The translations under genes were made by a program, and so were the position numbers. The notes beneath the pieces were generated by a model. It had not been told where the DNA came from, searched no databases, and saw only the letters and a program-made list of their open reading frames with translations. From NCBI GenBank assembly GCA_035772735.1, contig JASDFA010000010.1, positions 32,675,501-32,739,500 on the forward strand: a stretch of DNA of 64,000 nucleotides, in the 5' to 3' direction. This DNA is from Datura wrightii. Taxonomy: Eukaryota; Streptophyta; Magnoliopsida; Solanales; Solanaceae. This document shows positions 46,246 to 56,224 of the stretch, in pieces (position 1 is the first letter of the stretch; each line of letters starts with the position of its first letter).

Positions 46246-46880
46246 ATTGTATCACCTTGAGTGTCTGTATCACCACCCTCAAATGAGTGGCATGCTCCTT
46301 CTCACTCCGAGAGTATATCAGGATGTCATCAATAAACACAATCATGAACATATCTAGGTATGGCTCGAACACCCTATTCATCAAGTCCATAAAAGCTGCA
46401 GGGGCATTTGTTTGTCCAAAAGACAAAACTACAAACTCATAATGACTATACCGCATCTTGAAGGCTGTCTTTGGGATGTCATTCTCCCGAAATCTGAGCG
46501 GATGGTACCCAGATCTAAGATCTATCTTTGAAAAAAAATTGGCACCCTGGAGCTGGTTAAACAAATCATCAATCTTGGGTAGAGGATACCTGTTCTTGAT
46601 GGTGACTATGTTCAATTGTCGATAATCAATGCACATCTAAAGGGAAACATCCTTCTTTTAGACAAATAGAACTGGTGCACCCCATGGAGACTTGCTGGGT
46701 CTAATGAAACCCTTATCCAATAGATCCTTCAACTGCTCCTTCAAATCTTCTAGCTCAGCTGGAGCCATTATGTAGGGAGGAATAGATATAGGTTGCGTGT
46801 GGTTAACAAGGTCAATACAAAATCAATTTTCCACTTGGGAGGAACACCCGATAAATCATCAGGCAATACTTAAGGATACT
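46246..46880 (-). pseudogene. pol: Tekay-7 reverse transcriptase fragment
   Basis: Minus-strand piece reading MCIDYRQLNIVTIKNRYPLP, FFSKIDLRSGYHPLRF, AFMDLMNRVFEPYLDMFMIV and FIDDILIYSRS (FIDDI codons at 46322-46336), ending after TLK at about 46253. The catalytic Asp pair is intact over 130 residues; upstream (46640-46880) the RT start has stops. The thumb, RNase H and integrase are lost at the junction with LTR A3. Confidence 0.87.
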
Positions 46881-47400
46881 GACACACTACCGAAACTAAC
46901 TGGACGGTCAGAGTCTCGGACTCAACATCCTTAACCCTAACTAGATGATACACACAACCCTTGGAAATCATCTTCCTGGCCTTAAGATAGGAAATAAAAT
47001 GACCTACAGGAACGATTGAACTACCCTTCTTCTCTAAGACTGACTCACCCGGAAAGCGGAACTCCACCGTACGGGTTCTACAATTAATAGAAGCATAACA
47101 CGCATACAACTAATACATGCTAAGAATATCAAAGAAATCAATCATGGCTAACTCTACAAGGTCTACGTAGGTGACCTTATGCAATACTATAATCGGGCAA
47201 CTTCTATACACCCTCCAAGCTACAACTGAATCACCAATCGTAGTAGAGACAGAGAATGGTTCAGATAGAATTTCAGGACTCCAAAGCTAATAGCAGTATA
47301 GTGTGTAAAAATAGACAAGGTAGCCCCTGGATCTAACAAATTATAAGCATCAAGGTGAAACACTTATAACATACCAGTAACCACATCCGGTGCAGTCTCC
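46881..47400 (-). pseudogene. pol: Tekay-7 protease
   Basis: Minus strand: LLDPGATLS with DPGAT codons at 47319-47333, EPFSVSTTI-like sequence, then ASINCRTRTVEFRFPGESV and FISYLKARKMISKGCVYHLV (46870-47109 open). Same layout as the Tekay-3 protease. Frameshifts separate the active site from the C-terminal half. Confidence 0.82.
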
Positions 47401-48615
47401 TGCTCCTGATGCGAGGCGAGGGCATAGAATCTGTTTTGGTGCTATCAGCCACCCACACAGGTAGATGCCCCCTATGGAGCTAAATGTGTTGGAGCTGTTG
47501 CTGACCTGGTAGTTTTTGCATGGCCTATATCATCATCCTATCTAGCAAATGGACACGCTCAGTGCATGTTGCCAGATCTGCCGCACCTATAACAAATATC
47601 TGAGCTGAGCAAGAACTCTCTGGCATGACTCTTGCCGTACTTTCCGAAGGCTGGAAAGGTGTGCTCTACCAAAGTGCCCCTCTTGTCCCTGGAACCTGAA
47701 GCCCTGCTTCTCTGATCACCCTTGGGTTTGGATGGAACACTAGCGATAATGGTGTTTGAGCTAGTGAGCTCTGCTAAAACATAGGGTGGTGATCGTCGCT
47801 GGATCTTTGTTGAGTAAACCCATCGCTATCTATCCGGGCCCTTTTGGACTCTATCTCCCTCACATGTGCCATCTCCATCTGCTAGACATACAAGACTATC
47901 CGAGGGAAATCCATATCCTTGAGGAGGATAGTGTTCCTACAATCTTTGTCAAAATAGCCCGCAACGCCATGAACGAACTTGCTCACACGCGCCCTCTGAT
48001 CAACCACTAACTCTAGGGAATACTTTGATAAGCGAGTGAATTAGAGTGCATACTCTTGTACCATCCTTCTCCCCTGATTAAGATTGACGAACTCGACCGC
48101 CTTCAACTCCCTCATCTCACGAGGGAAGAACCGATCTAGGAACGCAACATGGAACTCCTCCCAAGTGACAGAGCCTGCTCCGGTGGCCCTACTATCTCTC
48201 CATTGGCGAAACCAAATGTGTGTGACCCCTTTCAATTGTTAAAAGGAAAGCTCCACACATTCCACCCCATTCACCCCCATGACTTGGGTGATCTTCACAA
48301 TCTCATCGATGAACTCATACGGGTCCTAATCTAATTTTGACCCAAGGACCTCTGAAGGGTTCATTCTCAAGAAGTCTTTGACTCGAGCTACCGTTGCATT
48401 TCTATTTTGTGGGACATGTGCAACTGCCTGCTGATTGACCTGTGCAGTGAGGCATTCACGAGCATCTGAATAGCTGCCCTATATTCAGGATGGGAAACCG
48501 GCTCCGGTGCATGGTGCTCCCGGACTGGTGGGGCTTGCTGATGCCCGTCCCCGTTGCCATCCTTGTGGCCATTTCCATTTCCATTCCTTCTACAATTTAC
48601 TCTACGTGGAGCCAT
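47401..48615 (-). pseudogene. gag: Tekay-7 gag
   Basis: Minus strand from ATG at 48613-48615: MAPRRVNCRRNGNGNGHKDG, then capsid motifs IWFRQWRDSRATGAGSVTWEE, FLDRFFPREMRELKAVEFVNL (48041-48235) and a nucleocapsid knuckle CYRCGRSGNMH-stop-AC (about 47565-47610) in which the His position is Asn and a stop intervenes. Leader similarity to Tekay-3 continues to 48662, where LTR B starts. Confidence 0.83.
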
Positions 48616-48662
48616 GATTCTACAATTATGAATAGAACGAGTTAGAAGGATAGGGAGACATT

Positions 48663-50295
48663 TGATGTGCTGTGGATTTACAGCACTTTCGACGCTCAAA
48701 ACTAAGAAAATAGCATGGACTTAGGTGTATTTATATGGATATAGGGATCTTTTCCTTTGGTTACAAGATAAATTGGTGTTGGAGCTAAAAGATGTACAAG
48801 ATAGCCTGAAGTGTGCAAAATAGGCTCAAATTGTGGTCTACAGTATGAGCCGTAGAAAGGTCCTACCAGTCATATTTATGGCTTTGAAAAGTTGCAGCAG
48901 GATAAATGTTGAAGAGATGCAATATATGAGTCTCAGTACGAGTAGTACCAAGCTAGTATGAGTCGTGATGATAAAGTCGTGAAAAGATTCAAAAGAGTTT
49001 CATAAGAGGCTGACTCCTTCTACAAAAAGGAAATAAAAATCGTGGAATGAAGGTACCAGTCGTACCATGGCGGTCTTGATGAACTTTAGAAATATTTCAA
49101 AGTCTCAGAGTCAAGCCAGGGGAACTTAGTACGGATCGTAAGATGGAGGTACGAGTTGTACTAAGATCCAAAACTTAGCCAAAATCCATCCAGTCATGCC
49201 ATATACTACAGGATGCTACGGACCTTAGGATCTACCTACGGATCATAGGTTGACTCATGACACAAGCAGAACCAAATATGGAAATTCACCCTGTTATCCT
49301 AGGAAAAGGATTCTTGTGTCTATATAAATACATTTTATGTATTATTTTTTAGTAGATATCACCAGAGGAGATTTTGATCAGAGTCAATTTTACGAGAGAC
49401 AATATTGGAGATAACATTAGACAATTGAGAGAAAGAGAGAATTGAGTTGATTTGACTTGTGACCTACCTTTTCTTGAATTCTTCTTGTTCTTGCTATTTG
49501 TTCTTCAAGATTTTGCTGATTAATTAAAGAAAGTGTTTTTCTCATTCATACTTGTAAGTATTGATTTATGTTTTCAATCTGAATGCAATTCACAACCTTA
49601 CAACTATGAGAGGCTAAAACCTCCATAGCTAGGGTTATGGGAACCATGGTGGATTAACAAGTTAGGGTTGCACAAAGTGATCCTAAAACAAATACAAACA
49701 CTTATATTGTAATCTCGTCATGCTTTAACATTTCTTAATGGTGCACAATGTTAGGATATGCCCGAATTCTTTACTTGCTTAGGTCTATGAGGTAGAGATT
49801 AGGAAAAGAGAATTACAATGGAGCCTAGATTTTGATGATTTTTGTATTAACTTGAGCTGTGGTCAGAGGATCGTTAAATCTGGAACTTAGTGATATCGAA
49901 TAGTGTGAAACCACTCATGTTACTTGGTCGAGTAATTGAGTATAGTCATTTAATAGGTACTGGTCGTTTGTTTGAATGAACCTAAGTTATAAGTACGATA
50001 AGTAAGTATTGGTGATGATCAAAAGTATATACCCAAAGCAATTATGAACCCATGGGGAACACAAACCCTAGTTATCCTTTAATATTGATTCAAAACCGAA
50101 TTTTTGATAATTGCTTCTTTTATTGATTTTCCTTAGAACCCCCTAATTTTGAAGTAACTACCTCACAAGTTCACTTATCGGCTGTAATCTAGCTCTTCCA
50201 TATTCCCTGTGGGATCGACCCCAACCTGTAGTTAGGTTCTTTATTGAAAACATCCGCTTCATACTTCAGTAAGAGGTGTGGTTTGAGCGTTATCA
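48663..50295 (+). repeat. LTR B (5' LTR of element B)
   Basis: 1633 bp. Start TGATGTGCTGT then a loop and ACAGCAC: perfect 7-bp hairpin GTGCTGT/ACAGCAC (48667-48686 region). Palindrome cluster 48835-49265 with TACGG-A-TCGTA (49130-49140) and TACGA-G-TTGTA (49150-49160). TATATAAATA at 49321-49330. TTCCCTGTGGGATCGACCCC at 50202-50221, about 75 bp before the end GTTATCA. Confidence 0.88.
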
Positions 50296-50300
50296 AAAAG

Positions 50301-50318
50301 TGGCGCCATTGCCGGGGA
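50301..50318 (+). other. Primer binding site of element B
   Basis: TGGCGCCATTGCCGGGGA: matches the 3' end expected of plant tRNA-Asp apart from one base, 5 bp after the LTR end. The best preserved such site in the window. Confidence 0.88.
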
Positions 50319-50422
50319 ATACAGTTAAGACTAGGTTATTTTCTTGTATTTGACTTTTTTGTAGTATTTCATCAATTAAGTTATTTTTGTGTTTTTGATA
50401 CTCACAAGTTGTTCTTCGGTGA

Positions 50423-52310
50423 ATGCCAAGCACTCAGAGTAGCGAAGATCCCATTGTTCCTCTAAATCCGAAAATTGAAAGAGCAATGCACAAAATGGAG
50501 AACCACGAGCAAAGAGAAGCCCGCATAGCTGAAGAAGCTATGGAAGACGAGCTAGCTTGGCAAGCTGCACTACAACATGCGGAAGATGACAGAGAAGAGG
50601 TAGTAAATGCTGGTCGACATGGGAGGGTCAACAGATCTCATAGATTTACCCCTCAGTTCTTCGATGATGAGGACCCAGATATTGATAAAGTTGGGTCGAC
50701 TGGAGCAATTGTGCCCCCACCATTGCCCCCTGGGGCCAAATTCGGCATTACAAGCACCATGATTCAATTAATAAACATGAAAGGGGTGTTCAGTGGTCAC
50801 GAAGCAGATGACGCCAACCTGCACTTAATGAACTTCGTAGGAATATGCAAGGCGTACAGGTTTCCCGGAGCAAGCCACGATGCCATACGACTTAGACTGT
50901 TCCCTTTTTCTCTACTAGGGGAAGCCACTTTATGGTTATCAGAGTTGCCCAATGCCTCTATAACCAACTAGAGGGAGCTCAAATAGGCCTTTTTGGAGAG
51001 ATTCTTTCCTCCATCAAGGATGTCGTAGGAAAAGGATGAGATCTATAATTTTTTACAAATTAAGACCAAGGCATTTCATGAAACTTGGTTGAGATTAAAA
51101 AAGAAGATGACAAAGTTCCCTAACCAAAAAATCCCAGATGACAGTTTATTGGAATTTTTTTACAAGTCCCTAAATAATAGCACCAAAGCTATAGCAGACA
51201 CGGTGCTGGAAGGAGCATTGATGAGTAACACCTAGGAGAAAGCTACCACTATTCTTGATAGGGTGACTAAGTCAAACAAGGTCTGGCATACGATCGAGGC
51301 TGATGCAGTGGCAGACACATATGCTGTTGGTTTGACTGCAGACCAACGAAGAAAAGAAGAAGAATGCGACCAGGAGTTGGCTCATATGCGCACATTGTTG
51401 GACTTGCTGACAAAGCATATTATCGGAGCTGGAGACAAACAGGTAAATGTAGAGGGAACTCAAAAGGGAGCAAGGAGATAATCACTCTGATTTTGATGAA
51501 GAGGTAAGCTTCCTGGATAGCCAAGTGGTAGGTTTTCGACCCAACACCCAAGCATTTGGACAAGAAAATTGGCACAAAAGTTCTGGATGTCAAGGTCGGA
51601 ACTAGTATAGGGACAACTACAACAAAAACGAGTTCAGAGACAGGAGCTGAGGTCATGAGCGCGAAGGAGATTTAAGACGAAATGATGGATACCGCAATGA
51701 CCAGGCTGGAGCCTATGTGCCTCCCAACACACATGAAGGAGAGGCTGCGCAATCAAAGTTAGAGAGCATGATGGCTGAAATGTTGAAGAAGGTGAGGTCG
51801 TCCACTGATGATTAGCTGAAGGAGATTCGAAGTGACTTATCAAGTATGGGTCAGAAAGTGGAATCTCATGCTACCGCCATCAAGCGGATCGAACATCAAC
51901 TTGGGAAAATTTCAGCATCAATGAACCCTAGACAAAACGGTAGACTACCTAGAAACACTATCCAAAATCCAAAGAACAATGCACATGGAAAGGCAGTGAT
52001 GACTAGGAGTGGTAAAACCACAATTGATCCCCCGTTTGTAGTTGAAGTTGAGCGGATGAAAGAGACCATAATTGAGGAAGATTATACGAGTGTTATAATA
52101 GAGAATGGTGAATTGCAATAGGCCCCGAGAGGTGAGAAGAAACCTGACATGGATCAAGGAGCAAACCAAGTGCATAAAGCTATCCCACAACCACTGCCAC
52201 CATTCCCTCAAAGGATGAAGAAAAAGGAGGAGAATGGTAAGTTTAAGAAATTCCTCTCAATGCTTAAGAAACTATTTGTGAACATACCATTGGTTGAAGC
52301 ATTAGAGTAG
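50423..52310 (+). pseudogene. gag: Element B gag
   Basis: From ATG 50423: an acidic coiled N-terminal region (KIERAMHKMENHEQREARIAE), linker with APPPLPPG-like PPPLPPGAKFGI, then the Retrotrans_gag capsid domain (FSGHEADDANLHLMNFVGIC, LRLFPFSLLGEATLWLSELP), ERFFPPSRMS, FHETWLRLKKKMTKFP and VTKSNKVWHTIEAD, the segment shared with A1. Later KVESHATAIKRIEHQLGKIS (51855-51915) is a predicted coiled coil. A single frame until 51479, then a frameshift; stops at 50969, 50985, 51024, 51234 and later. No CCHC knuckle seen, as is usual for Athila-type gag. Confidence 0.85.
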
Positions 52311-52866
52311 ATGCCAAGATATGCAATGTTTATGAAGGACCTGGTGAGTAAGAAGAGATCTGTGAGCTATGAGCCTATTGACAATGTACATCACTGTAGT
52401 GCCATAGCTACAAGGGTCTGAGCTCAGAAAAAGGAAGACCCAGGTGCCTTCACTATACCATGTATGATTAGCAATATAGAGTTTGCAATGTCACTCTATG
52501 ATCTGGGAGCTAGCATTAATTTGATTCCTTTGGCAGTATTTAAGAAATTGGGATTTGGGGCCCGCAAACCGACCAATATGCGGCTACTGGTGGCCAACAT
52601 AATGGTTAAAAAGCCAGTGGTCATCCTAGTCGATGTGCTTGTCAAGGTAGACAAATTTATATTCCCAGCAAAACTCTGTGATTTTGGATTGCGAGGTTGA
52701 TTATTCGGTCCTCATCATTTTGGGGCGACCATTCCTTGAAACCGGGAGGGCACTAGTAGATGTGGAAGCTGGTCTGCTGAAGTTTAGATTAAACCAAGAA
52801 GAGGTTACTTTCAACATCTGCAGGACAATGAAGCAACCCATGGAGTTTAGTGTAATTAAGCACTAG
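52311..52866 (+). pseudogene. Element B aspartic protease
   Basis: GAFTIPCMI (about 52445) leads to LYDLGASINLIPLAVFKKLG (active-site D-L-G-A-S at 52499-52513), then ANIMVKKPVVILVDVLVKVD. A frameshift near 52680 is followed by VILDCEVDYSVLIILGRPFLE, with the second conserved ILGRPFL motif, and GRALVDVEAGLLKFRLNQEEVTFNIC to the stop at 52864. Typical gag-associated protease of Athila/Tat elements. No RT motif follows: the sequence passes within 50 bp to the conserved noncoding block. Confidence 0.87.
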
Positions 52867-52909
52867 AGGATGAGTATGAACCAGTTGACAAATTCTGAGT
52901 AGTCAAGAC

Positions 52910-53055
52910 ATTTGCGTCGTGTCGCGATGTTAAATCAGGCACTTCTTGGGAGGCAACCGAAGTCGTAGTTTGGTGAAGTCTGAGTAACTAGGCTACCTAT
53001 GTTGTGCCGCGATGTTAAATCAAGTGCTTGTTGGGCAGCAACCCAAGTTATTGAA
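52910..53055 (+). other. Conserved noncoding block of element B, tandemly duplicated
   Basis: Copy 1 (52914-52963): CGTCGTGTCGCGATGTTAAA then TCAGGCACTTCTTGGGAGGCAACC. Copy 2 (53004-53052): GTTGTGCCGCGATGTTAAAT then CAAGTGCTTGTTGGGCAGCAACCC. Offset about 90 bp, including CTGAGTAACTAGG-type spacer. D and E have a single copy. Confidence 0.7.
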
Positions 53056-53099
53056 CTAATGCTTAGTGTGTAGGGAAATTAAAAGCAGGAGGCTGAAAC

Positions 53100-53417
53100 A
53101 TCAGCTACTACGGCTCTCAATACGACTCGTGATGGGATTCTATGAGCCATAGATGTAGTTGTGGTGAGGATCAGAGAAAAAATAACTCCAAGCTCCGACC
53201 TATGATTCATCCTACGGATCGTACCTCAGTTTTGCAATTCATAGGATCTATTCATAGGTCTCCAGGTAAGTTTCCTTCAACAGGGTCAGTTACGAGTCAA
53301 AGGAACCAGTCGTAGGTACTTCCTATGACTCGTGGTATGAGTCGTGAAGGGTCAAAAATATCAAAAATACCTCACTCGGCCCAGATTCTTTTAAAATTTT
53401 CCCTTACCTATTTAAAA
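53100..53417 (+). promoter_or_regulatory. Internal promoter-like module of element B (palindrome cluster plus TATA)
   Basis: Holds the same words as LTR B: TACGGATCGTA at 53213-53223 (identical to 49130-49140), ACGACTCGTGATGG, ACCAGTCGTAGG, ATGACTCGTGG and ATGAGTCGTGA (53327-53350 region). TATTTAAAA follows at 53409-53417 and an ATG at 53514. The arrangement parallels 40330-40946 of element E. Confidence 0.45.
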
Positions 53418-53513
53418 CCCACAAAAAGGACCGATCCTTCTCCCACGCTAATAACACTCAAACATACGACTTGAACCAACCTCCCCACACCCGTAACTTA
53501 TAATCACCAAATA

Positions 53514-53705
53514 ATGGAGCAAGTTTTTGCTCAAATCAAGTTCTGCCAAACCCTATACATTGATTTCCTATTGAAGGAGCATCTATCAAGTAAGTATATT
53601 GAATTGAACATTGTTAAACACTCATATACCGAAAGTAATGGTTGCAAAAGCCATGTGAGTCAGTCACTATGCTCAAAAAATAATTTTAAAAAGAAAAGAC
53701 AATGA
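53514..53705 (+). pseudogene. Element B: short ORF after internal TATA, unrecognised
   Basis: MEQVFAQIKFCQTLYIDFLL then a Lys/Ser-rich tail, 63 codons. It sits where element E has its PF20167-like ORF and starts 97 bp after the TATA-like run. No family recognised; it may be the surviving start of the env-position ORF or chance. Confidence 0.3.
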
Positions 53706-53988
53706 TGAGGGTGTTATCAAATGGTTTTTCGATTAGAGATATGCTAATATTTTGATGAACTTATGTGTTGAAACACTCATAAAAAGATACGGGTAGTAGG
53801 TGAGAAAGGGGAGGATTGAGCATGGGTTAAACTAAGTTAATGATGTGCCTAGACCTGGGGGACATTTGCGTACCTAAAAATGTGAAAAGAAAACCCTTGA
53901 AAATTTATAAAAAAAATAGACTAAGGTTTGGAAGTGGTATGAGGCACAGTACGGATCGTAGGTTGCTATTACGAGTCGTATTGAGCAC
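53706..53988 (+). other. Element B tail with palindrome words, up to LTR C
   Basis: Noncoding. Ends with TACGGATCGTA (53950-53960) and TACGAGTCGTA (53970-53980), i.e. LTR-B-type words, so part of a U3-like segment may be present just before LTR C. Confidence 0.45.
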
Positions 53989-55402
53989 TAATCTTGGGCA
54001 GAATTATATGCCCAAGTGATGCTCAAATGCTCTATTTCGTCTTGTTTATCTATCATTATTTGTACATTCTCATGTGATTTGTAGTTAAAATGTGAATTTA
54101 TACAAACCAACATGATTAGTGTTGTTTTGCATGTAAAATGTAATTTTAGGAAGCTAAGTTGCATGTTGGTGAAAATCGGGAATGGACTCGGAAGCGAGCA
54201 TTGGAAAAGGTCAAGGACAAGTAGCAAATAAAGGGGCTCCGTGATGGAGTCGTGTCACGCTGCCATCGCGGAGGCAGTCTGCCTTGGGTGGGTTACTTGG
54301 ACAAATTCCAGTGAAGGTCTGCGTCGGGGCCGTGGCACGTTGGCCAAGCCTCAAGTTGCATGCCGTGGCACGTTGGCCATATTTACCTGGAACATGAAAT
54401 TCCAGTGAGGGTCCGCGTCTGCACTGTGTCACGGAGGCAGTGCTCCGCGATGCACTCCGTGACTCGTTGCTTGTTATTCCGGGAAAAATTTCCACTAGTA
54501 TAAATAGCACACTTAGGTTTATTTTTAATTATTCTGACTTAGTTGAGCAAGAATGTGGGTTACAGGCAGTTGAGGAGACGAAATTCTTAGGGTTCTTCTC
54601 TAACTCTTTCTCCTTTATTTCAATTGTTTGTATGATTTATACTCATTTGTTGATGTTTAATCGACAAATGAGTGGCTAAATTCACTTTTTGCTGAGGTTA
54701 AGAACATTTGTAGTGGAATGTAATTTTTGATCATTTTAGTTTTTCATCTTTTCTTTCATGGTTGTTCTATCAATTCTTGTTCTTACTGCATTAATGTCTG
54801 GCCAATGTTAATGTACATCTAAAAAATCCAATTTTATCTTGAAAGAGAAAGAAATTTGAAAGTTGTGAATTGGTAGGATATGATCTCTTCTTAGTTTGGG
54901 AAAATTGAGAATTAATTTACCTTCAGAATAGAAATATATCTGAAAGTCGTATTAGTCAGTTAAAGAATCGGTTTCATATGGCTAGAACATGAATTTCTTT
55001 TTATAACAGAAATGTAGGTGGAAGGTTCATGATTCTTAAGTTGGGTAGAATACTGAAGTTTCTCTCCATAGGCAATAAGTCTTGACTAGCAACCGAAGGA
55101 AAGATTAACCGAATTGTATCGATAAATTACTTCCCTGCATGTTCGTTTTAGCCTCAGCTTGCTCATTACTATAGTTCAGACTCACTTTATAATTTTGTTT
55201 TAGATTAGTATAAATTAGGAAACAAACTCTTCAAAATCTTCTTTAAACTATTGTCTGCATTTTTAGAGTTAGAGTTCATTAACACTTAATTCGATTATTA
55301 CCTTGGTTCAGTCCCTATGGGATCGATACTTGGCTTACTTAAGCCATTTTACTACTTGTTTGACCACGTGCACTTGCGTGTAGTTGTGAAATACACCGAA
55401 CA
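53989..55402 (+). repeat. LTR C (Athila-like, family C)
   Basis: Start TAATCTTGGGCAGAATTATA then TGCCCAAG (TG changed to TA): hairpin arms CTTGGGCA (53993-54000) and TGCCCAAG (54009-54016). GC-rich inverted repeats at 54238-54273 and 54428-54463, TATAAATA at 54499-54506, CCCTATGGGATCGATACT at 55313-55330 and end ACACCGAACA (55402). Then AGTTTT and only TGGC of a primer site before Tekay-8 begins at about 55413, so this was a 5' LTR. Confidence 0.82.
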
Positions 55403-55412
55403 AGTTTTTGGC

Positions 55413-56224
55413 AATGCTAGTACTGGGGCAGAGGTCAATCTGTCTTTCAACTCTTAAAAACTCTGCTCACATGCCTCCGTCCACTAAAATTTCGGTGCTT
55501 TCTGTGTCAGCTTTGTCAGAGGTGCTGCTATAATGGAGAATCCTTCAACAAATCTCCGGTAATACCCTGCTAAACCCAGGAAACTACGGACCTCGGTCGG
55601 AGTGGTAGGTCTGGGCCATGTCTTGACCACCTCTATTTTCTGTGCGTCCACCTGTATACCAGCATCCGACACGATATGCCCCAAAAACGCGACTGAGTTC
55701 AGCCAGAACTCACACTTGGAAAACTTGACGTACAACTGACGGTCTCTAAGGATCTGGAGTACTGTTTGTAAATGGTTCTAGTGATCTATCTCTGAACGAG
55801 AATATACCAGAATATCATCGATAAATACTATCACAAACAGATCCAAATACGGTCTGAATATGCTATTCATCAGGTCCATAAACACTGCGGGAGCATTTGT
55901 CAGCCCAAAAGACATGACTAGAAATTCAAAGTGACCATATTTGGTCCTGAAAGCAGTCTTTGGAATGTCCCTCTCACGAACTCAGACCTGGTGGTATCCG
56001 GACCTCAAATCTATCTTAGAGAAACATCTGGGCCCCTGCAACTGGTCAAACAAATCATCTATTCTAGGAAGCGGATACTTATTCTTTACTGTAACTTTAT
56101 TCAGTTGTCGCTAATCTATACACATGCCGGGCGAGCCATCTTTCTTTCTCACAAATAGAACTGGCGCACCCCACGGTGAAGTACTCGACCTGATTAAACC
56201 CTTATCTATCAAGTCTTTCAACTG
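55413..56224 (-). pseudogene. pol: Tekay-8 reverse transcriptase and start of RNase H
   Basis: Minus strand. KIDLRS and FGLTNAPAVFMDLMNSIF precede VFIDDILVYSRS (FIDDI codons 55811-55825), then the open piece 55484-55735 with KCEFWLNSVAFLGHIVSDAG and LAGYYRRFVEGFS, then WTEACEQSF-like and DRLTSAPVLA, where the copy is cut. Stops are few and mostly TAG or TAA at Gln codons (e.g. 56225-56227). Catalytic residues intact. Confidence 0.88.

Larger units (their letters stand above)
48663..53988 (+). mobile_element. Element B: Athila-like gag-protease element without polymerase, 3' LTR missing
   Basis: LTR 48663-50295, primer site 50301-50318, gag-protease 50423-52863, two conserved noncoding blocks, palindrome cluster and TATA, a short ORF, then an end at 53988 against LTR C. 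The 5-bp flank on the left is ACATT; no right partner was found, so the 3' end is truncated. Inserted just upstream of the Tekay-7 gag start. Confidence 0.78.

Noticed and set aside
48041..48334. Plus-strand frames opposite the Tekay-7 gag
   Set aside because: Antisense shadows of minus-strand gag, which has clear capsid motifs.
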